From contig PAMC01000012.1 of the NCBI GenBank assembly GCA_002710785.1, positions 18,441 to 43,895 of the forward strand: DNA of 25,455 nucleotides. The letters run 5' to 3'. Of this stretch, positions 6,712 through 15,291 are shown piece after piece. Numbering within the stretch: the stretch's first letter is position 1; each line of letters begins with the position of its first letter. Both the position numbers and the translations under genes were made by a program. The notes under the pieces are model-generated. The model saw only the letters and a program-made list of their open reading frames with translations, had not been told where the DNA came from and ran no database searches. This DNA is from a bacterium (GTDB taxonomy: Bacteria > Patescibacteriota > Minisyncoccia > Phycocordibacterales > UBA918).

Positions 6712-7815
6712 ATGACCATTCTCATTTTTCTCGCTGTGCTCTTTGTGCTGATCCTCGTTCACGAGTGGGGGCACTTTATTACCGCAAAAAAGACTGGCAT
6801 GCAGGTGGACGAATTCGGTATCGGGTTTCCTCCGCGGCTGGTAGCTAAGCGGATGGGCGAAACCGAGTACACGCTCAACCTACTTCCCATCGGTGGCTTT
6901 GTGCGGATTGTTGGTGAAAACGCTGAGGACATCGCCAAGGGTGAGGAGGGGAGCAGCAACCCACGCTCATTTGTACACAAACCGAAGTGGGCGCAAGCGC
7001 TGGTACTAGTTGCCGGGGTCGCCATGAACGTTATCTTTGCCTGGCTGCTCTACGTCGTTGTCTTCATGGTCGGTGTGCCGACCGTGGTCGATGAGCAGAT
7101 GGCAACCGACGCTGCTGTACTGACCGTGACAAGCGTGTTGCCGGGTTCGCCAGCAGCCGATGCTGGGCTGGTGGTTGGCGCTGAGGTAACGGGCGTGGTT
7201 CGCGGTGAAGACACCCTCGACACCCTGACGCCAACGGCGTTTCAAACTTTCATTACAGACGCCGGCACCGACTCAGTTACGCTCACATACGCGGCCAACG
7301 GAGTTGACTTGGTCACTTCACTAGCACCCGAACCCGGACTCATTAAAGAAGAGCCAGAGCGGGCTGTCGTCGGTGTCTCAGTCGGCCTGGTTGAAGTGCA
7401 GTCATCTGGCCTAGTATCTGCTTTGGGGCAAGCGCTCGTTACCACCAAAGATACACTCATGGCGGTCACCATCGGGCTTGGCTCGCTACTAGCTGGTATT
7501 TTCAGCGGCTCAGCTGACCTCTCACAAGTCGCTGGTCCAGTTGGTATTGCTGGCATGGTCGGAGATGCGGCTGCGCTTGGGTTTACCTCACTCTTGTTGT
7601 TTACCGCAATCATTTCACTTAATCTAGCCGTCATTAACCTACTACCGTTCCCGGCGCTTGACGGTGGTCGTCTGGTAATGGTCGGTATTGAAGCCCTTAC
7701 CCGCCGGCCGATTAATCCGGTTTGGGTAATGCGGGTAAACGCTATCGGCTTCATACTACTCATTCTCCTGATGATGGCGGTAACGGTCAGCGACGTAACG
7801 CGGCTGGTCGGTTAG
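6712..7815 (+). CDS. rseP: Site-2 intramembrane zinc metalloprotease RseP
   Basis: This 367-residue polytopic membrane protein has the S2P signature. HEWGH at residues 17-21 in the first transmembrane helix supplies two zinc ligands, and NLLPFPALDGGR near 309-320 supplies the third (Asp317). A single PDZ-like domain sits near 130-220, with hydrophobic segments near 95-120, 245-265, 285-312 and 345-365. The family cleaves membrane-anchored anti-sigma factors or leftover signal peptides within the bilayer. Length matches one-PDZ Gram-positive-type members rather than two-PDZ E. coli RseP. No anti-sigma factor gene is in the window, so the substrate is unknown. Signal-peptide or general membrane-protein turnover is an alternative role. 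Confidence 0.92.
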   Translation: MTILIFLAVLFVLILVHEWGHFITAKKTGMQVDEFGIGFPPRLVAKRMGETEYTLNLLPIGGFVRIVGENAEDIAKGEEGSSNPRSFVHKPKWAQALVLVAGVAMNVIFAWLLYVVVFMVGVPTVVDEQMATDAAVLTVTSVLPGSPAADAGLVVGAEVTGVVRGEDTLDTLTPTAFQTFITDAGTDSVTLTYAANGVDLVTSLAPEPGLIKEEPERAVVGVSVGLVEVQSSGLVSALGQALVTTKDTLMAVTIGLGSLLAGIFSGSADLSQVAGPVGIAGMVGDAAALGFTSLLLFTAIISLNLAVINLLPFPALDGGRLVMVGIEALTRRPINPVWVMRVNAIGFILLILLMMAVTVSDVTRLVG

Positions 7816-7826
7816 GCTTTAGAAAG

Positions 7827-7835
7827 TGTGATACT
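7827..7835 (+). promoter_or_regulatory. Extended -10 for proS
   Basis: TGTGATACT lies just after the rseP stop. The hexamer GATACT ends exactly 9 bases before the ATG at 7845, predicting a leaderless proS transcript. No good -35 is present. Confidence 0.5.
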
Positions 7836-7844
7836 GTAGTGCGT

Positions 7845-9110
7845 ATGAGACAGTCAAAACTCTTTACCAAGACTCGCAAAGAAGCTCCGTCCGATGAGGT
7901 AGCAAAAAACGCCCAGCTTTTGCTACGCGCGGGCTACATCTACAAAAACATGGCTGGTGCGTATACTTTTTTGCCACTTGGTTTACAGGTGATTGAACGC
8001 ATCAATACCATCATCCGGGAGGAAATGGACGCTATTGGCGGGCAGGAGATGCACATGCCGTCTCTCCAAGAGCCGAGCCTGTGGGAGAAAACCGACCGCT
8101 GGTCTGACGAGAACGTTGACGTTTGGTTTAAGTCGGAGTTGGCAGCTGGCGGCGCGGTTGGTCTGGCGTGGACACACGAAGAGGTTATTACAGAAATTAT
8201 GCGCCAGTACGTGGCGTCGTATAAAGACTTACCGCTCTTTGCGTACCAGATCCAGACCAAATTCCGCAACGAGATCCGAGCCAAGAGTGGCATTATGCGC
8301 ACGCGTGAGTTTTGGATGAAGGATCTTTACTCGTTCTGTGCGACTGAGGAGCAGCACAATGATTTTTATGAGGCGTGCGCAGACGCGTACATGAAGATTT
8401 TCAACCGTCTCGGTATCGGAGAACAGACCTACAAAACGTTTGCCTCTGGCGGAGCATTTACCAAGTTTAGTCACGAGTTTCAGACACTGGCTGAGGCTGG
8501 TGAAGATGTTGTCTACGTCAGCAAAGCGAAAGGAATTGCCGTAAATGAAGAAGTGCTCGAGGAGGCAGACTTAAGCGAACTGGGGGTTACTAAAGACGGA
8601 CTCGAAAAGTGCAAGAGTATCGAGGTTGGCAACATCTTTTCGCTGGGCACCAAGTTCTCAGATGCACTCGGTTTAACGTATAAGGACGAGTCTGGTACAG
8701 ACGTGCCGGTTATTATGGGTTCGTACGGCATCGGCCCGGCCCGTGCCATGGGCACCGTCGTCGACCTGCTGGCTGACGAGAAAGGGATTGTCTGGCCAGA
8801 GAGCATTGCACCGTACCAGATTCACTTGGTAGGCTTGAACCTCGATGACGCTGAGATGCGCGATTACGTTGAGGGTCTCTATACCAGCCTCCGCAATCGC
8901 GGTGTGAGCGTGCTATTTGACGATCGCGATCTACGGCCGGGCGAGAAGTTTGCCGATTCGGATCTGCTTGGTATGCCGTACCGTGTTGTGGCGAGCAAGA
9001 AAACGAAAGAGAGCGGCAGCTTTGAGGTCGTCACCCGTGCAACAGGCGACACCCGCTATCTCACCGAGGAGGAGCTGTACGCAGATTTTGGAGCAACTGC
9101 CGATGCGTAG
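7845..9110 (+). CDS. proS: Prolyl-tRNA synthetase without the editing domain
   Basis: Class II synthetase motifs are present: motif 1 around LPLGLQVIERINTIIREEMD, motif 2 FRNEIRAKSGIMRTREFWMK, and motif 3 GSYGIGPARAMG. A C-terminal anticodon-binding domain follows (VSVLFDDRDLRPGEKFADSD). It charges tRNA-Pro with proline. At 421 residues it is far shorter than the roughly 570-residue bacterial type, because the YbaK-like editing insertion between motifs 2 and 3 is missing. Mischarged Ala-tRNA-Pro would therefore need a separate editing protein or go uncorrected. The frame is open up to 7722 inside rseP, but the start at 7845 (MRQSKLFTKT) matches the family N-terminus and the promoter. Confidence 0.93.
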   Translation: MRQSKLFTKTRKEAPSDEVAKNAQLLLRAGYIYKNMAGAYTFLPLGLQVIERINTIIREEMDAIGGQEMHMPSLQEPSLWEKTDRWSDENVDVWFKSELAAGGAVGLAWTHEEVITEIMRQYVASYKDLPLFAYQIQTKFRNEIRAKSGIMRTREFWMKDLYSFCATEEQHNDFYEACADAYMKIFNRLGIGEQTYKTFASGGAFTKFSHEFQTLAEAGEDVVYVSKAKGIAVNEEVLEEADLSELGVTKDGLEKCKSIEVGNIFSLGTKFSDALGLTYKDESGTDVPVIMGSYGIGPARAMGTVVDLLADEKGIVWPESIAPYQIHLVGLNLDDAEMRDYVEGLYTSLRNRGVSVLFDDRDLRPGEKFADSDLLGMPYRVVASKKTKESGSFEVVTRATGDTRYLTEEELYADFGATADA

Positions 9111-9116
9111 TACAAT
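9088..9116 (+). promoter_or_regulatory. Promoter of the mreBCD-PBP2 operon
   Basis: TTGGAG (9088-9093), a 17-base spacer and TACAAT (9111-9116). The -35 lies within the end of proS. The -10 ends exactly 9 bases before the mreB ATG at 9126, so the operon message is predicted to begin almost at that codon. Confidence 0.65.
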
Positions 9117-9125
9117 GCCTTCATT

Positions 9126-10202
9126 ATGTCCTGGGTGGGTAGGCAACTACAGAGCGTTTTAGATACGGTTTCAACCGACATCGGTATTGATCTTGGTACC
9201 GCCAACACCCTCGTCTACGTTAAGGGGCGGGGTATCGTGCTCTCTGAGCCAACCATCGTGGCTATTAACCGCAAAACGGGACAGCTGGTTGCTGTCGGTA
9301 GCCAGGCCAAAACCATGCAAGGTCGTACACCGGCACACATAGAGGTCGTCCGTCCGCTGACCGAGGGCGTGATCTCCGACTTTGAGGTAACCGAAGAGAT
9401 GCTGAACTACCTTATTAGTAAGGTGCGGGGCGATGCGCGCACCATCGTAGCTCCGCGGGTCTTGATTGGTGTGCCGTGTGGTATCACCAACGTGGAGATG
9501 CGCGCAGCACGTGACGCAGCCAAGAACGCCGGCGCCCGAGACGTGTATCTCATTGAGGAGCCAATGGCCGCTGCGATTGGTGCCAAACTACCAGTGCAGC
9601 AAGCAGTTGGCAGTATGATTATCGATATCGGTGGTGGTACTGCCAATATTGCGGTTATTAGTATGGGTGGCATCGTCACTGCTACCAACCTGCGCACCGC
9701 TGGTGATCATCTCAATGCGGCAATTGTCACCTACATACGCGACCAGTTTAAGGTGCTGGTAGGTGAGCGCACAGCGGAAGACGCCAAGGTGAAGCTGGCT
9801 TCCATTGCTCAGGGCGACGACCCCAACGAGCTTGTGGTGCGTGGCCGCGACGTGGTTACCGGCTTGCCGCGCGAGGTGGTCATCACCGACGTTGATATCC
9901 GCAACGCCATTAGCCAGTCGGTCGACACGATTGTAGAGACGGTTCGTGGTGTCCTAGAGCGTACGCCACCCGAAGTGGTCGCCGACATTATGCAGCGTGG
10001 CATTCACCTCTCTGGTGGAGGGGCGCTCATACCTGGTTTTGCCACGCTACTGGAGGAGGTGCTGCAGGTGCCGGTTATCGTGGTGCCCGACCCGCTGCGG
10101 GCAGTAGTGCGCGGCACGGGGATCGTGCTTGAGCACCTAGACAAGTATGAAGAGATACTCATCGACAACGAGGGCGAGCTCTCGCCGCAACTGGTTGAGT
10201 AA
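9126..10202 (+). CDS. mreB: Rod-shape protein MreB, operon copy
   Basis: This 358-residue bacterial actin has phosphate-1 loop GIDLGTANTLVYV near 20, phosphate-2 loop DIGGGTANIAVI near 170, the ERTAEDAK segment near 215, and adenosine motif GGGALIPGFATLL near 300. It starts with MSWVGRQLQSVLD, an amphipathic stretch suited to membrane binding and lacking in the copy at 160. MreB filaments orient the elongasome formed with MreC, MreD, RodA and PBP2, and mreC, an mreD-like gene and PBP2 follow directly. This makes it the more likely main shape-determining copy. Length and motifs are normal for the family. Confidence 0.96.
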   Translation: MSWVGRQLQSVLDTVSTDIGIDLGTANTLVYVKGRGIVLSEPTIVAINRKTGQLVAVGSQAKTMQGRTPAHIEVVRPLTEGVISDFEVTEEMLNYLISKVRGDARTIVAPRVLIGVPCGITNVEMRAARDAAKNAGARDVYLIEEPMAAAIGAKLPVQQAVGSMIIDIGGGTANIAVISMGGIVTATNLRTAGDHLNAAIVTYIRDQFKVLVGERTAEDAKVKLASIAQGDDPNELVVRGRDVVTGLPREVVITDVDIRNAISQSVDTIVETVRGVLERTPPEVVADIMQRGIHLSGGGALIPGFATLLEEVLQVPVIVVPDPLRAVVRGTGIVLEHLDKYEEILIDNEGELSPQLVE

Positions 10203-11106
10203 GCGCACCCGCGTACTCATTATCGCGACGAGCCTCGCACTCGTACTTGGCTTACTGCTACCTAGAGTTACCGTGTTTGTGGCCGGTGCGGTATTAACCC
10301 CGATAACGGCAGTGGAGCGTTGGGTGCGGGAAGGGCAGTCAGCGGTGCCTACGTACGTGCGAGACCGAGCAACCCTCGAGGCTGAGCGTGATGCGCTCAA
10401 GGAAGCGCTCGCTATTAGCGCCGCTGATCAGGCTGCACTGGCGGTGCTGAGGGCAGAGAACGACACTCTCCGAAACCAACTGCAGACGGCCAGCAGTTCG
10501 CGTATTTGGGCTACGGTACTCGCCCAGCCGCCACAGCTGCCGTACGACCGACTCGTCGTCAATCAAGGTTCGCGCGCTGGAGTTGTGGTTGGCGCACCGG
10601 TGTTTGCCGGGGAGTACGTCGCGATTGGTACCGTACAAGCAACCACGCCGTGGCAGAGCGTGATCGAGCTCATAAGTAGCAGTGGGGTAGAGAGCACAGT
10701 CTACGTATTTGGGCCAGATATTTATACAACTGCTGTCGGCCAGGGAGGCGGGATACTGCGCATTGGTGTGCCTCAGGGAATCCCTATGGTCGCGGGCAAT
10801 CCGGTGACGACAGCTGCCATGGGACGCGGTATCCTTGGCACCATTTCACACATCGAAACTGAAACCACCCGACCAGAACAGTACGGCTACGTCTCGCTGC
10901 CGATTAACATTCAGTCGCTGCAGAGCGTCACGATTGGCAGCGCTGCTATGAGTGACACGACATTTGACGATGCGCGTGCAATTGTCGACGCAGTGCGCGA
11001 GCATTACTTTACTGTCCCAGTTCCGGAAGGGGTACTGGTCGATATTCCTGAGTCTGCAACCAGCACCGCAACCAGTAGTGCCGCCACCACTACACCTGAA
11101 GTATGA
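10195..11106 (+). CDS. mreC: Rod-shape-determining protein MreC
   Basis: The protein has one N-terminal membrane helix (VLIIATSLALVLGLLLP), a coiled coil from about residue 50 to 95 (RATLEAERDALKEAL... VLRAENDTLRNQL), and then the beta-rich extracytoplasmic MreC domain (LPYDRLVVNQGSRAGVVVGA) with a Ser/Thr/Ala-rich tail. MreC bridges MreB filaments to PBP2 on the outer face of the membrane. I prefer the TTG at 10195, which overlaps the mreB stop as TTGAGTAA and gives MSKRTRVLI and 303 residues. The upstream ATG at 10147 would add 16 residues and overlap mreB by 56 bases. No Shine-Dalgarno precedes either, so translation is probably coupled to mreB. Confidence 0.88.
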   Translation: MSKRTRVLIIATSLALVLGLLLPRVTVFVAGAVLTPITAVERWVREGQSAVPTYVRDRATLEAERDALKEALAISAADQAALAVLRAENDTLRNQLQTASSSRIWATVLAQPPQLPYDRLVVNQGSRAGVVVGAPVFAGEYVAIGTVQATTPWQSVIELISSSGVESTVYVFGPDIYTTAVGQGGGILRIGVPQGIPMVAGNPVTTAAMGRGILGTISHIETETTRPEQYGYVSLPINIQSLQSVTIGSAAMSDTTFDDARAIVDAVREHYFTVPVPEGVLVDIPESATSTATSSAATTTPEV

Positions 11107-11342
11107 TGCGACTACTCAGTTTCTTTGCTTGTAGCATACTGCTCCTCTGGCTGCCGGTATCGTTCGCCTGGCTGCCACTCTTGGTGTACGCACTGTTTTA
11201 TACACCGATAGAACTCTTGGTCGTAGCTATACTGCTCGATTGGTACCTGGGGCCAACATGGCCAGTGCTCACAATTTCTGCGCTCGCGGTTGCACTGAGC
11301 ATTCCGCTTCTGAGATCGAGATTGATGTTTTATACTACGTAA
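11103..11342 (+). CDS. mreD: Very short MreD-like membrane protein
   Basis: Only 79 residues, almost entirely hydrophobic, with about three membrane segments: LLSFFACSILLLWLPVSFAW, LPLLVYALFYTPIELLVVAI, and VLTISALAVALSIPLL. It occupies the mreD slot between mreC (ATGA overlap) and the PBP2 gene (its TAA abuts that ATG). Classical MreD is about 160 residues with 5-6 helices, so this would be a half-size version. Assignment rests on position and hydrophobicity rather than clear sequence identity. An unrelated small membrane protein in the same slot is possible. Confidence 0.6.
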   Translation: MMRLLSFFACSILLLWLPVSFAWLPLLVYALFYTPIELLVVAILLDWYLGPTWPVLTISALAVALSIPLLRSRLMFYTT

Positions 11343-13034
11343 ATGTGGCGGAATGGCGCAAACAAAGATGTTGGCCTCGATGAGGTACTGCTCGATGCGG
11401 TAAATGTTTCTTCGCTTAACCAGAGTCGTCTCGAGGGGAAGATGGAGCTCCCGTTGGCACGACGTAACGTGTTTGTGGTGGCAGCTGTATTTGTGTTAAT
11501 TGCTGGTGGGTTTTTGTGGCAACTGTTCACCCTCCAGGTTATTGAGGGAGCAGAGCATCGCTCAGTCAGTGACAACAACCGGGTGCAGGAAGACGTCATT
11601 ATTGCTGAACGCGGCGTGGTCTTTGATCGGTACGGAGAGCTCTTGGTCTGGAACGAAGAAGACTACGCTGACGTGTACGATTTTCCTGTCCGGGCATATA
11701 CCGACCGACTGGGCCTTGGGCAACTCTTAGGCTACGTGAGCTACCCGCAAAAAGACAGCAAAGGCTTTTACTTCCGCACCGAGTACGTGGGGCGCAACGG
11801 CATCGAGAGCGCGTTTAACGAGCAGCTAGCGGGCACCAACGGTCGACGTCTAATTGAAGTAGATGCGCTCGGCGACGTGCTGGCCGAGTACGCGGTTGAG
11901 ACACCAGAGGCTGGAGAAGGGCTCACGCTCTCGATTGACGCCGAGCTGTCCGAAGCGATGTATCAAATTATTGCGAGCTCAACTGCTCAATCGGGGTCGC
12001 GCAGCGGCGCCGGAGCGATTATGGACGTGCGTACCGGTGAGCTCATCGCGCTCACGAGCTTCCCATCGTACGACCCTGAGGTTATGGCTGATGGCGACGA
12101 TGTGGCACTGATCGCTTCGTACAACACAGACGAACGCTTTCCATTTCTTAATAAAGTAGTAGCGGGGGCGTACACTCCAGGCTCGATTGTTAAACCATTT
12201 GTTGCGTACGCAGCCTTGGCTGAAGGGATTATCTCACCAAATAAGACAATTGTGAGCAACAGTGAGATTGTTATCCCGAACCCGTACACGCCCAGCCAAC
12301 CATCGATCTTTCGCGACTGGCGAGCGCACGGGGTTATTACTATGCGCGAAGCGATCGCATTTTCCTCAAACGTGTACTTCTACATCATAGGTGGCGGTTT
12401 TCAAGACCAACGAGGTCTCGGTATTACTAAAATGAGCGAGTACTTTGCCCGCTTTGGTTTTGGTTCAAAGACCGGCGTTATCCTCGCCAATGAGCAGACG
12501 GGGACGCTGCCAACACCAGCCTGGAAAGCTGAGGTTTTCAACGATGATTGGCGGCTCGGTGACACCTACTTCACTGCGATCGGGCAGTACGGTTGGCAGA
12601 CGACCCCGCTGCAGATGTTGGTCGCGTACGGTGCGCTCGCTAACGGCGGCACTCGCTTTGTGCCACACCTGGCAAAAGACACCGTTGGTGAGTCGACCGA
12701 CATTGCGCTGGAGAATGATTTACTAGAAATTGTGCACGAGGGCATGCGCATGACGGTAAACTACAACGGCGGCACCGCTCGCTCGCTGGAGCGTAAAGAT
12801 GTGGCGATCGCCGCCAAGTCAGGCACGGCTGAGCTCGACTTCTCCAAGACCCATCTCAATACCTGGGCCGCAGGTTTTTGGCCTTACGAAGAGCCCCGCT
12901 ACGCGTTTATAATGCTGATGGAACACGCGCCGTATGAGAACCGACTCGGCGGTACAACCGTTATGGGCAAGGTATTTGATTGGATGGCTATTCATCGCCC
13001 TGAGTACCTCACGAGTGACCAGACAAACGAATAG
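11343..13034 (+). CDS. mrdA: Penicillin-binding protein 2, elongation transpeptidase
   Basis: This 563-residue class B PBP starts with about 40 cytoplasmic residues and one membrane anchor (VFVVAAVFVLIAGGFLWQLF). The PBP dimerisation domain follows (ERGVVFDRYGELLVWNE), then a transpeptidase domain with all three active-site motifs: S281-I-V-K (nucleophile), S341-S-N and K492-S-G-T. It cross-links nascent peptidoglycan during side-wall growth and is the target of mecillinam-type beta-lactams. The cytoplasmic tail before the anchor is somewhat long. As last gene of the mre operon it acts with the MreB, MreC and MreD-like proteins upstream. RodA, its glycosyltransferase partner, is not in the window. 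Confidence 0.94.
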   Translation: MWRNGANKDVGLDEVLLDAVNVSSLNQSRLEGKMELPLARRNVFVVAAVFVLIAGGFLWQLFTLQVIEGAEHRSVSDNNRVQEDVIIAERGVVFDRYGELLVWNEEDYADVYDFPVRAYTDRLGLGQLLGYVSYPQKDSKGFYFRTEYVGRNGIESAFNEQLAGTNGRRLIEVDALGDVLAEYAVETPEAGEGLTLSIDAELSEAMYQIIASSTAQSGSRSGAGAIMDVRTGELIALTSFPSYDPEVMADGDDVALIASYNTDERFPFLNKVVAGAYTPGSIVKPFVAYAALAEGIISPNKTIVSNSEIVIPNPYTPSQPSIFRDWRAHGVITMREAIAFSSNVYFYIIGGGFQDQRGLGITKMSEYFARFGFGSKTGVILANEQTGTLPTPAWKAEVFNDDWRLGDTYFTAIGQYGWQTTPLQMLVAYGALANGGTRFVPHLAKDTVGESTDIALENDLLEIVHEGMRMTVNYNGGTARSLERKDVAIAAKSGTAELDFSKTHLNTWAAGFWPYEEPRYAFIMLMEHAPYENRLGGTTVMGKVFDWMAIHRPEYLTSDQTNE

Positions 13035-13058
13035 CGTTATTGCAATATCTATACACAA

Positions 13059-13086
13059 TTGACCCGGTACTCATTCTGCGTATAAT
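13059..13086 (+). promoter_or_regulatory. Strong sigma-70-type promoter of greA
   Basis: TTGACC (13059-13064), a 16-base spacer ending CTGCG, and consensus TATAAT (13081-13086). Predicted start is near 13093, leaving a leader of about 25 bases before the ATG at 13118. No clear Shine-Dalgarno is visible. Confidence 0.75.
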
Positions 13087-13117
13087 TGGGTTCACGTTTA
13101 GTAACTGAATTGCATTT

Positions 13118-13585
13118 ATGAACGACCAGCAAGCCTACCTGACTTCTGAGAAATTTTCCGAACTAAAGAAAGAACTTGAGCACCTTAAGACAGTTCGTCG
13201 CAAGGAGGTGGCAGAGTCACTTGAGTACGCACGTAGCCTTGGCGACCTCTCAGAGAACGCCGAGTACCAAGAAGCCCGTGACATGCAGGCCGCCATCGAG
13301 GAACGTATTACGCACCTCGAACAGGTAATTAAGGAGGCAAAAATTGTCTCGCACGACAAGAGCGACATCGTTGGCTTAGGTTCAGAAGTGTGCATCAAGA
13401 AAGACGGCGAGAAGGGCAACATTTGCTACACTATCGTTGGCTCAGAAGAGGCAAACATCCACGACAAAAAACTCTCGTACCTCTCACCACTCGGTGAGGC
13501 GCTCATGGGTAAAGGGAAAGGTGAGGAGATCGAGTTTGAGACACCTAACGGTAAACAAAAATACAAATTGCTTAAAGTGGAGTAA
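13118..13585 (+). CDS. greA: Transcription elongation factor GreA
   Basis: This 155-residue protein is of normal GreA/GreB length. The N-terminal coiled-coil hairpin carries GDLSENAEYQEARD at about 42-55. D43 and E46 correspond to the catalytic acidic tip residues that coordinate magnesium in the RNA polymerase secondary channel and stimulate cleavage of backtracked RNA. The C-terminal FKBP-like domain has ISYLSPLGEALMGK-type sequence (here LSYLSPLGEALMGKGKGEE). It stands alone between its own promoter and a terminator. Confidence 0.96.
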   Translation: MNDQQAYLTSEKFSELKKELEHLKTVRRKEVAESLEYARSLGDLSENAEYQEARDMQAAIEERITHLEQVIKEAKIVSHDKSDIVGLGSEVCIKKDGEKGNICYTIVGSEEANIHDKKLSYLSPLGEALMGKGKGEEIEFETPNGKQKYKLLKVE

Positions 13586-13610
13586 ACACGCAATCTGCTT
13601 TTACACTCAC

Positions 13611-13650
13611 AAAAATCGCTTGCTGGGCTCAGATCGCTTGCGATTTTTTG
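13611..13650 (+). terminator. Terminator hairpin after greA
   Basis: AAAAATCGC (13611-13619) pairs with GCGATTTTT (13640-13648). The T run after the GC part is the tail, and the loop of about 20 bases may fold further. It lies 25 bases past the greA stop. Confidence 0.6.
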
Positions 13651-13746
13651 TTTGTGCGCCTCGCGTCTCACATACTTACTCCACTGTGAGCTAGTATTTA
13701 TACTCGAAATGAAGTGCTTTAATAAGAATGACTAAACACCTAGCCG

Positions 13747-13776
13747 TTAGACCAAATCCACATTTTAAGCTAGGAT
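13747..13776 (+). promoter_or_regulatory. Probable promoter of lysS
   Basis: TTAGAC (13747-13752), an 18-base spacer and TAGGAT (13771-13776). The hexamer ends exactly 9 bases before the lysS ATG, again predicting no leader. A second -10-like TATACT at 13699-13704 could add an upstream start. Otherwise I see nothing in 13651-13746. Confidence 0.4.
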
Positions 13777-13785
13777 ACCTCTACT

Positions 13786-15243
13786 ATGTCAGCTCTTGAA
13801 GAGATCCGCCAAGACCGCTTGCGCAAGCGCGATATGCTTATGGCGGCCGGGATGAACCCCTACGCAGCCACTAGCCAACGCACTCATGCCGTCGAAGAAG
13901 TTCTGCAAGATTTTGATACTTTGGTCGACGACGAGACGGTGGTGACGGTGGCCGGGCGCGTGATGGCTATCCGCCGCCACGGCGGCTCTGCCTTTGCCGA
14001 CGTCTACGATGGCACTGCCCGCATGCAGCTCTTTTTCTCGCGCGATACGATCGGTCTCAAGCTCTTTGAACTCCTAAACGACACCATCGACCCGGGTGAT
14101 TTTATTGAGGTGATGGGAGTCCCGTTTGTAACCAAGCGTGGCGCTGAGGCCATTGGCGCTACCGATTGGACGGTGCTCACTAAAGCCATTCAAAACATAC
14201 CAACCGAGCACTTCGGCATTAAAGACGACGACGAGCGCTACCGTAATCGTCATCTCGACATTCTTCTCAATCCAGACCTCCAAGAACTGTTTCGCCTCAA
14301 GAGCGCTTTCTGGAGCGCGACACGCAGTTTCCTCAAAGAGAAAGGTTTTCTAGAGGTTGAGACCCCAACGCTTGAACTCACCACCGGTGGAGCTGAAGCG
14401 CGGCCGTTTGTCACACACCACCACAACTACGATATGGACGTCTACCTCCGTATCTCGGTCGGTGAGTTATGGCAGAAGCGCCTGATGGCTGCTGGGCTCC
14501 CTAAGACGTTTGAGATTGGTCGCGTGTACCGCAACGAGGGTACTAGTCCCGAGCATCTGCAGGAGTTTACCAACATGGAGTTCTACTGGGCGTACGCCGA
14601 CTACCGCGACGGCATGCAGCTCGTGCAAGAGATGTACCGCCACATCGCTGAGCAAGTTTTTGGTACCACCAAATTTAGTACCCGTGGCTTTGAATTTGAT
14701 CTAGCCGATGAGTGGGTTGAAATCGACTACGTTGCAGAGATCAAAAAACAAACCGATATCGATGTCACCATCGCAACCGAAGTCGAAATGTCTGCGCGTG
14801 CTAATGAGCTAGGTATCGAGTTTGATGGCCATAACCGCGAACGGCTCACCGACACGCTCTGGAAGTACTGCCGCAAGAACATCGCTGGCCCGGCCTTTTT
14901 AGTAAACCATCCGCTCATTGTTGGTCCGCTCGCCAAGCAAGTACCAGGCAAGCAGGTGGTGGAAATGTTCCAGCCGATCATTGCGGGCAGCGAAGTTGGC
15001 CGCGGCTACAGCGAGCTTAACGATCCGATTGACCAAGCGGAGCGCTTTCAGGTTCAGCAGCAACTTCTCGAAGCAGGCGATGAAGAGGCTATGATGCCCG
15101 ACTGGGAGTTTGTCGAAATGCTCGAGCAGGGCATGCCACCAACGTGTGGCTACGGCTTTGGCGAACGACTCTTCTCTTTTCTCGTCGACAAACCACTGCG
15201 CGAGACCCAGCTCTTCCCGTTGATGAAACCAAGGCAAGAGTAA
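13786..15243 (+). CDS. lysS: Lysyl-tRNA synthetase, class II
   Basis: This 485-residue enzyme has an N-terminal OB-fold anticodon-binding domain (VTVAGRVMAIRRHGGSAFAD near 50) and a class II catalytic domain. It shows the LysRS/AspRS-type features DDDERYRNRHLDILLN, FLEVETPTLELTTGGAEARP and motif 2 FEIGRVYRNEGTSPEHLQEF. Motif 3 is GYGFGERLFSFLVDKPLRET, where most class II LysRS read close to GIGIDRLVML. The arginine is kept but the hydrophobic context differs, a lineage-type variant. It charges tRNA-Lys in the cytosol. The neighbours greA and the unknown gene at 15307 have their own promoters, so lysS is probably monocistronic. Confidence 0.93.
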   Translation: MSALEEIRQDRLRKRDMLMAAGMNPYAATSQRTHAVEEVLQDFDTLVDDETVVTVAGRVMAIRRHGGSAFADVYDGTARMQLFFSRDTIGLKLFELLNDTIDPGDFIEVMGVPFVTKRGAEAIGATDWTVLTKAIQNIPTEHFGIKDDDERYRNRHLDILLNPDLQELFRLKSAFWSATRSFLKEKGFLEVETPTLELTTGGAEARPFVTHHHNYDMDVYLRISVGELWQKRLMAAGLPKTFEIGRVYRNEGTSPEHLQEFTNMEFYWAYADYRDGMQLVQEMYRHIAEQVFGTTKFSTRGFEFDLADEWVEIDYVAEIKKQTDIDVTIATEVEMSARANELGIEFDGHNRERLTDTLWKYCRKNIAGPAFLVNHPLIVGPLAKQVPGKQVVEMFQPIIAGSEVGRGYSELNDPIDQAERFQVQQQLLEAGDEEAMMPDWEFVEMLEQGMPPTCGYGFGERLFSFLVDKPLRETQLFPLMKPRQE

Positions 15244-15246
15244 GGC

Positions 15247-15275
15247 TTGTCACTTTTCAAGTAGTCGTGTAGTCT
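15247..15275 (+). promoter_or_regulatory. Promoter of the unknown gene at 15307
   Basis: TTGTCA (15247-15252), a 17-base spacer and TAGTCT (15270-15275). Predicted start is near 15282, giving a leader of about 25 bases that contains the Shine-Dalgarno sequence. Confidence 0.5.
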
Positions 15276-15291
15276 AAGCGGTCAACTAACC

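Noticed and set aside
7242..7763. 173-residue open frame on the minus strand
   Set aside because: It is the antisense of rseP, Ser/Thr/Pro-rich with no motif, explained by codon bias of the real gene.
7722..7844. Upstream extension of proS into rseP
   Set aside because: The added 41 residues are the shifted frame of the rseP end and do not resemble a synthetase N-terminus; the promoter lies downstream of 7722.
13739..13775. CCTAGC/GCTAGG inverted repeat before lysS, considered as an operator or riboswitch stem
   Set aside because: Only 6 bp with a loop of 25 bases, and its right arm overlaps the predicted -10; no T-box or other leader features were seen.
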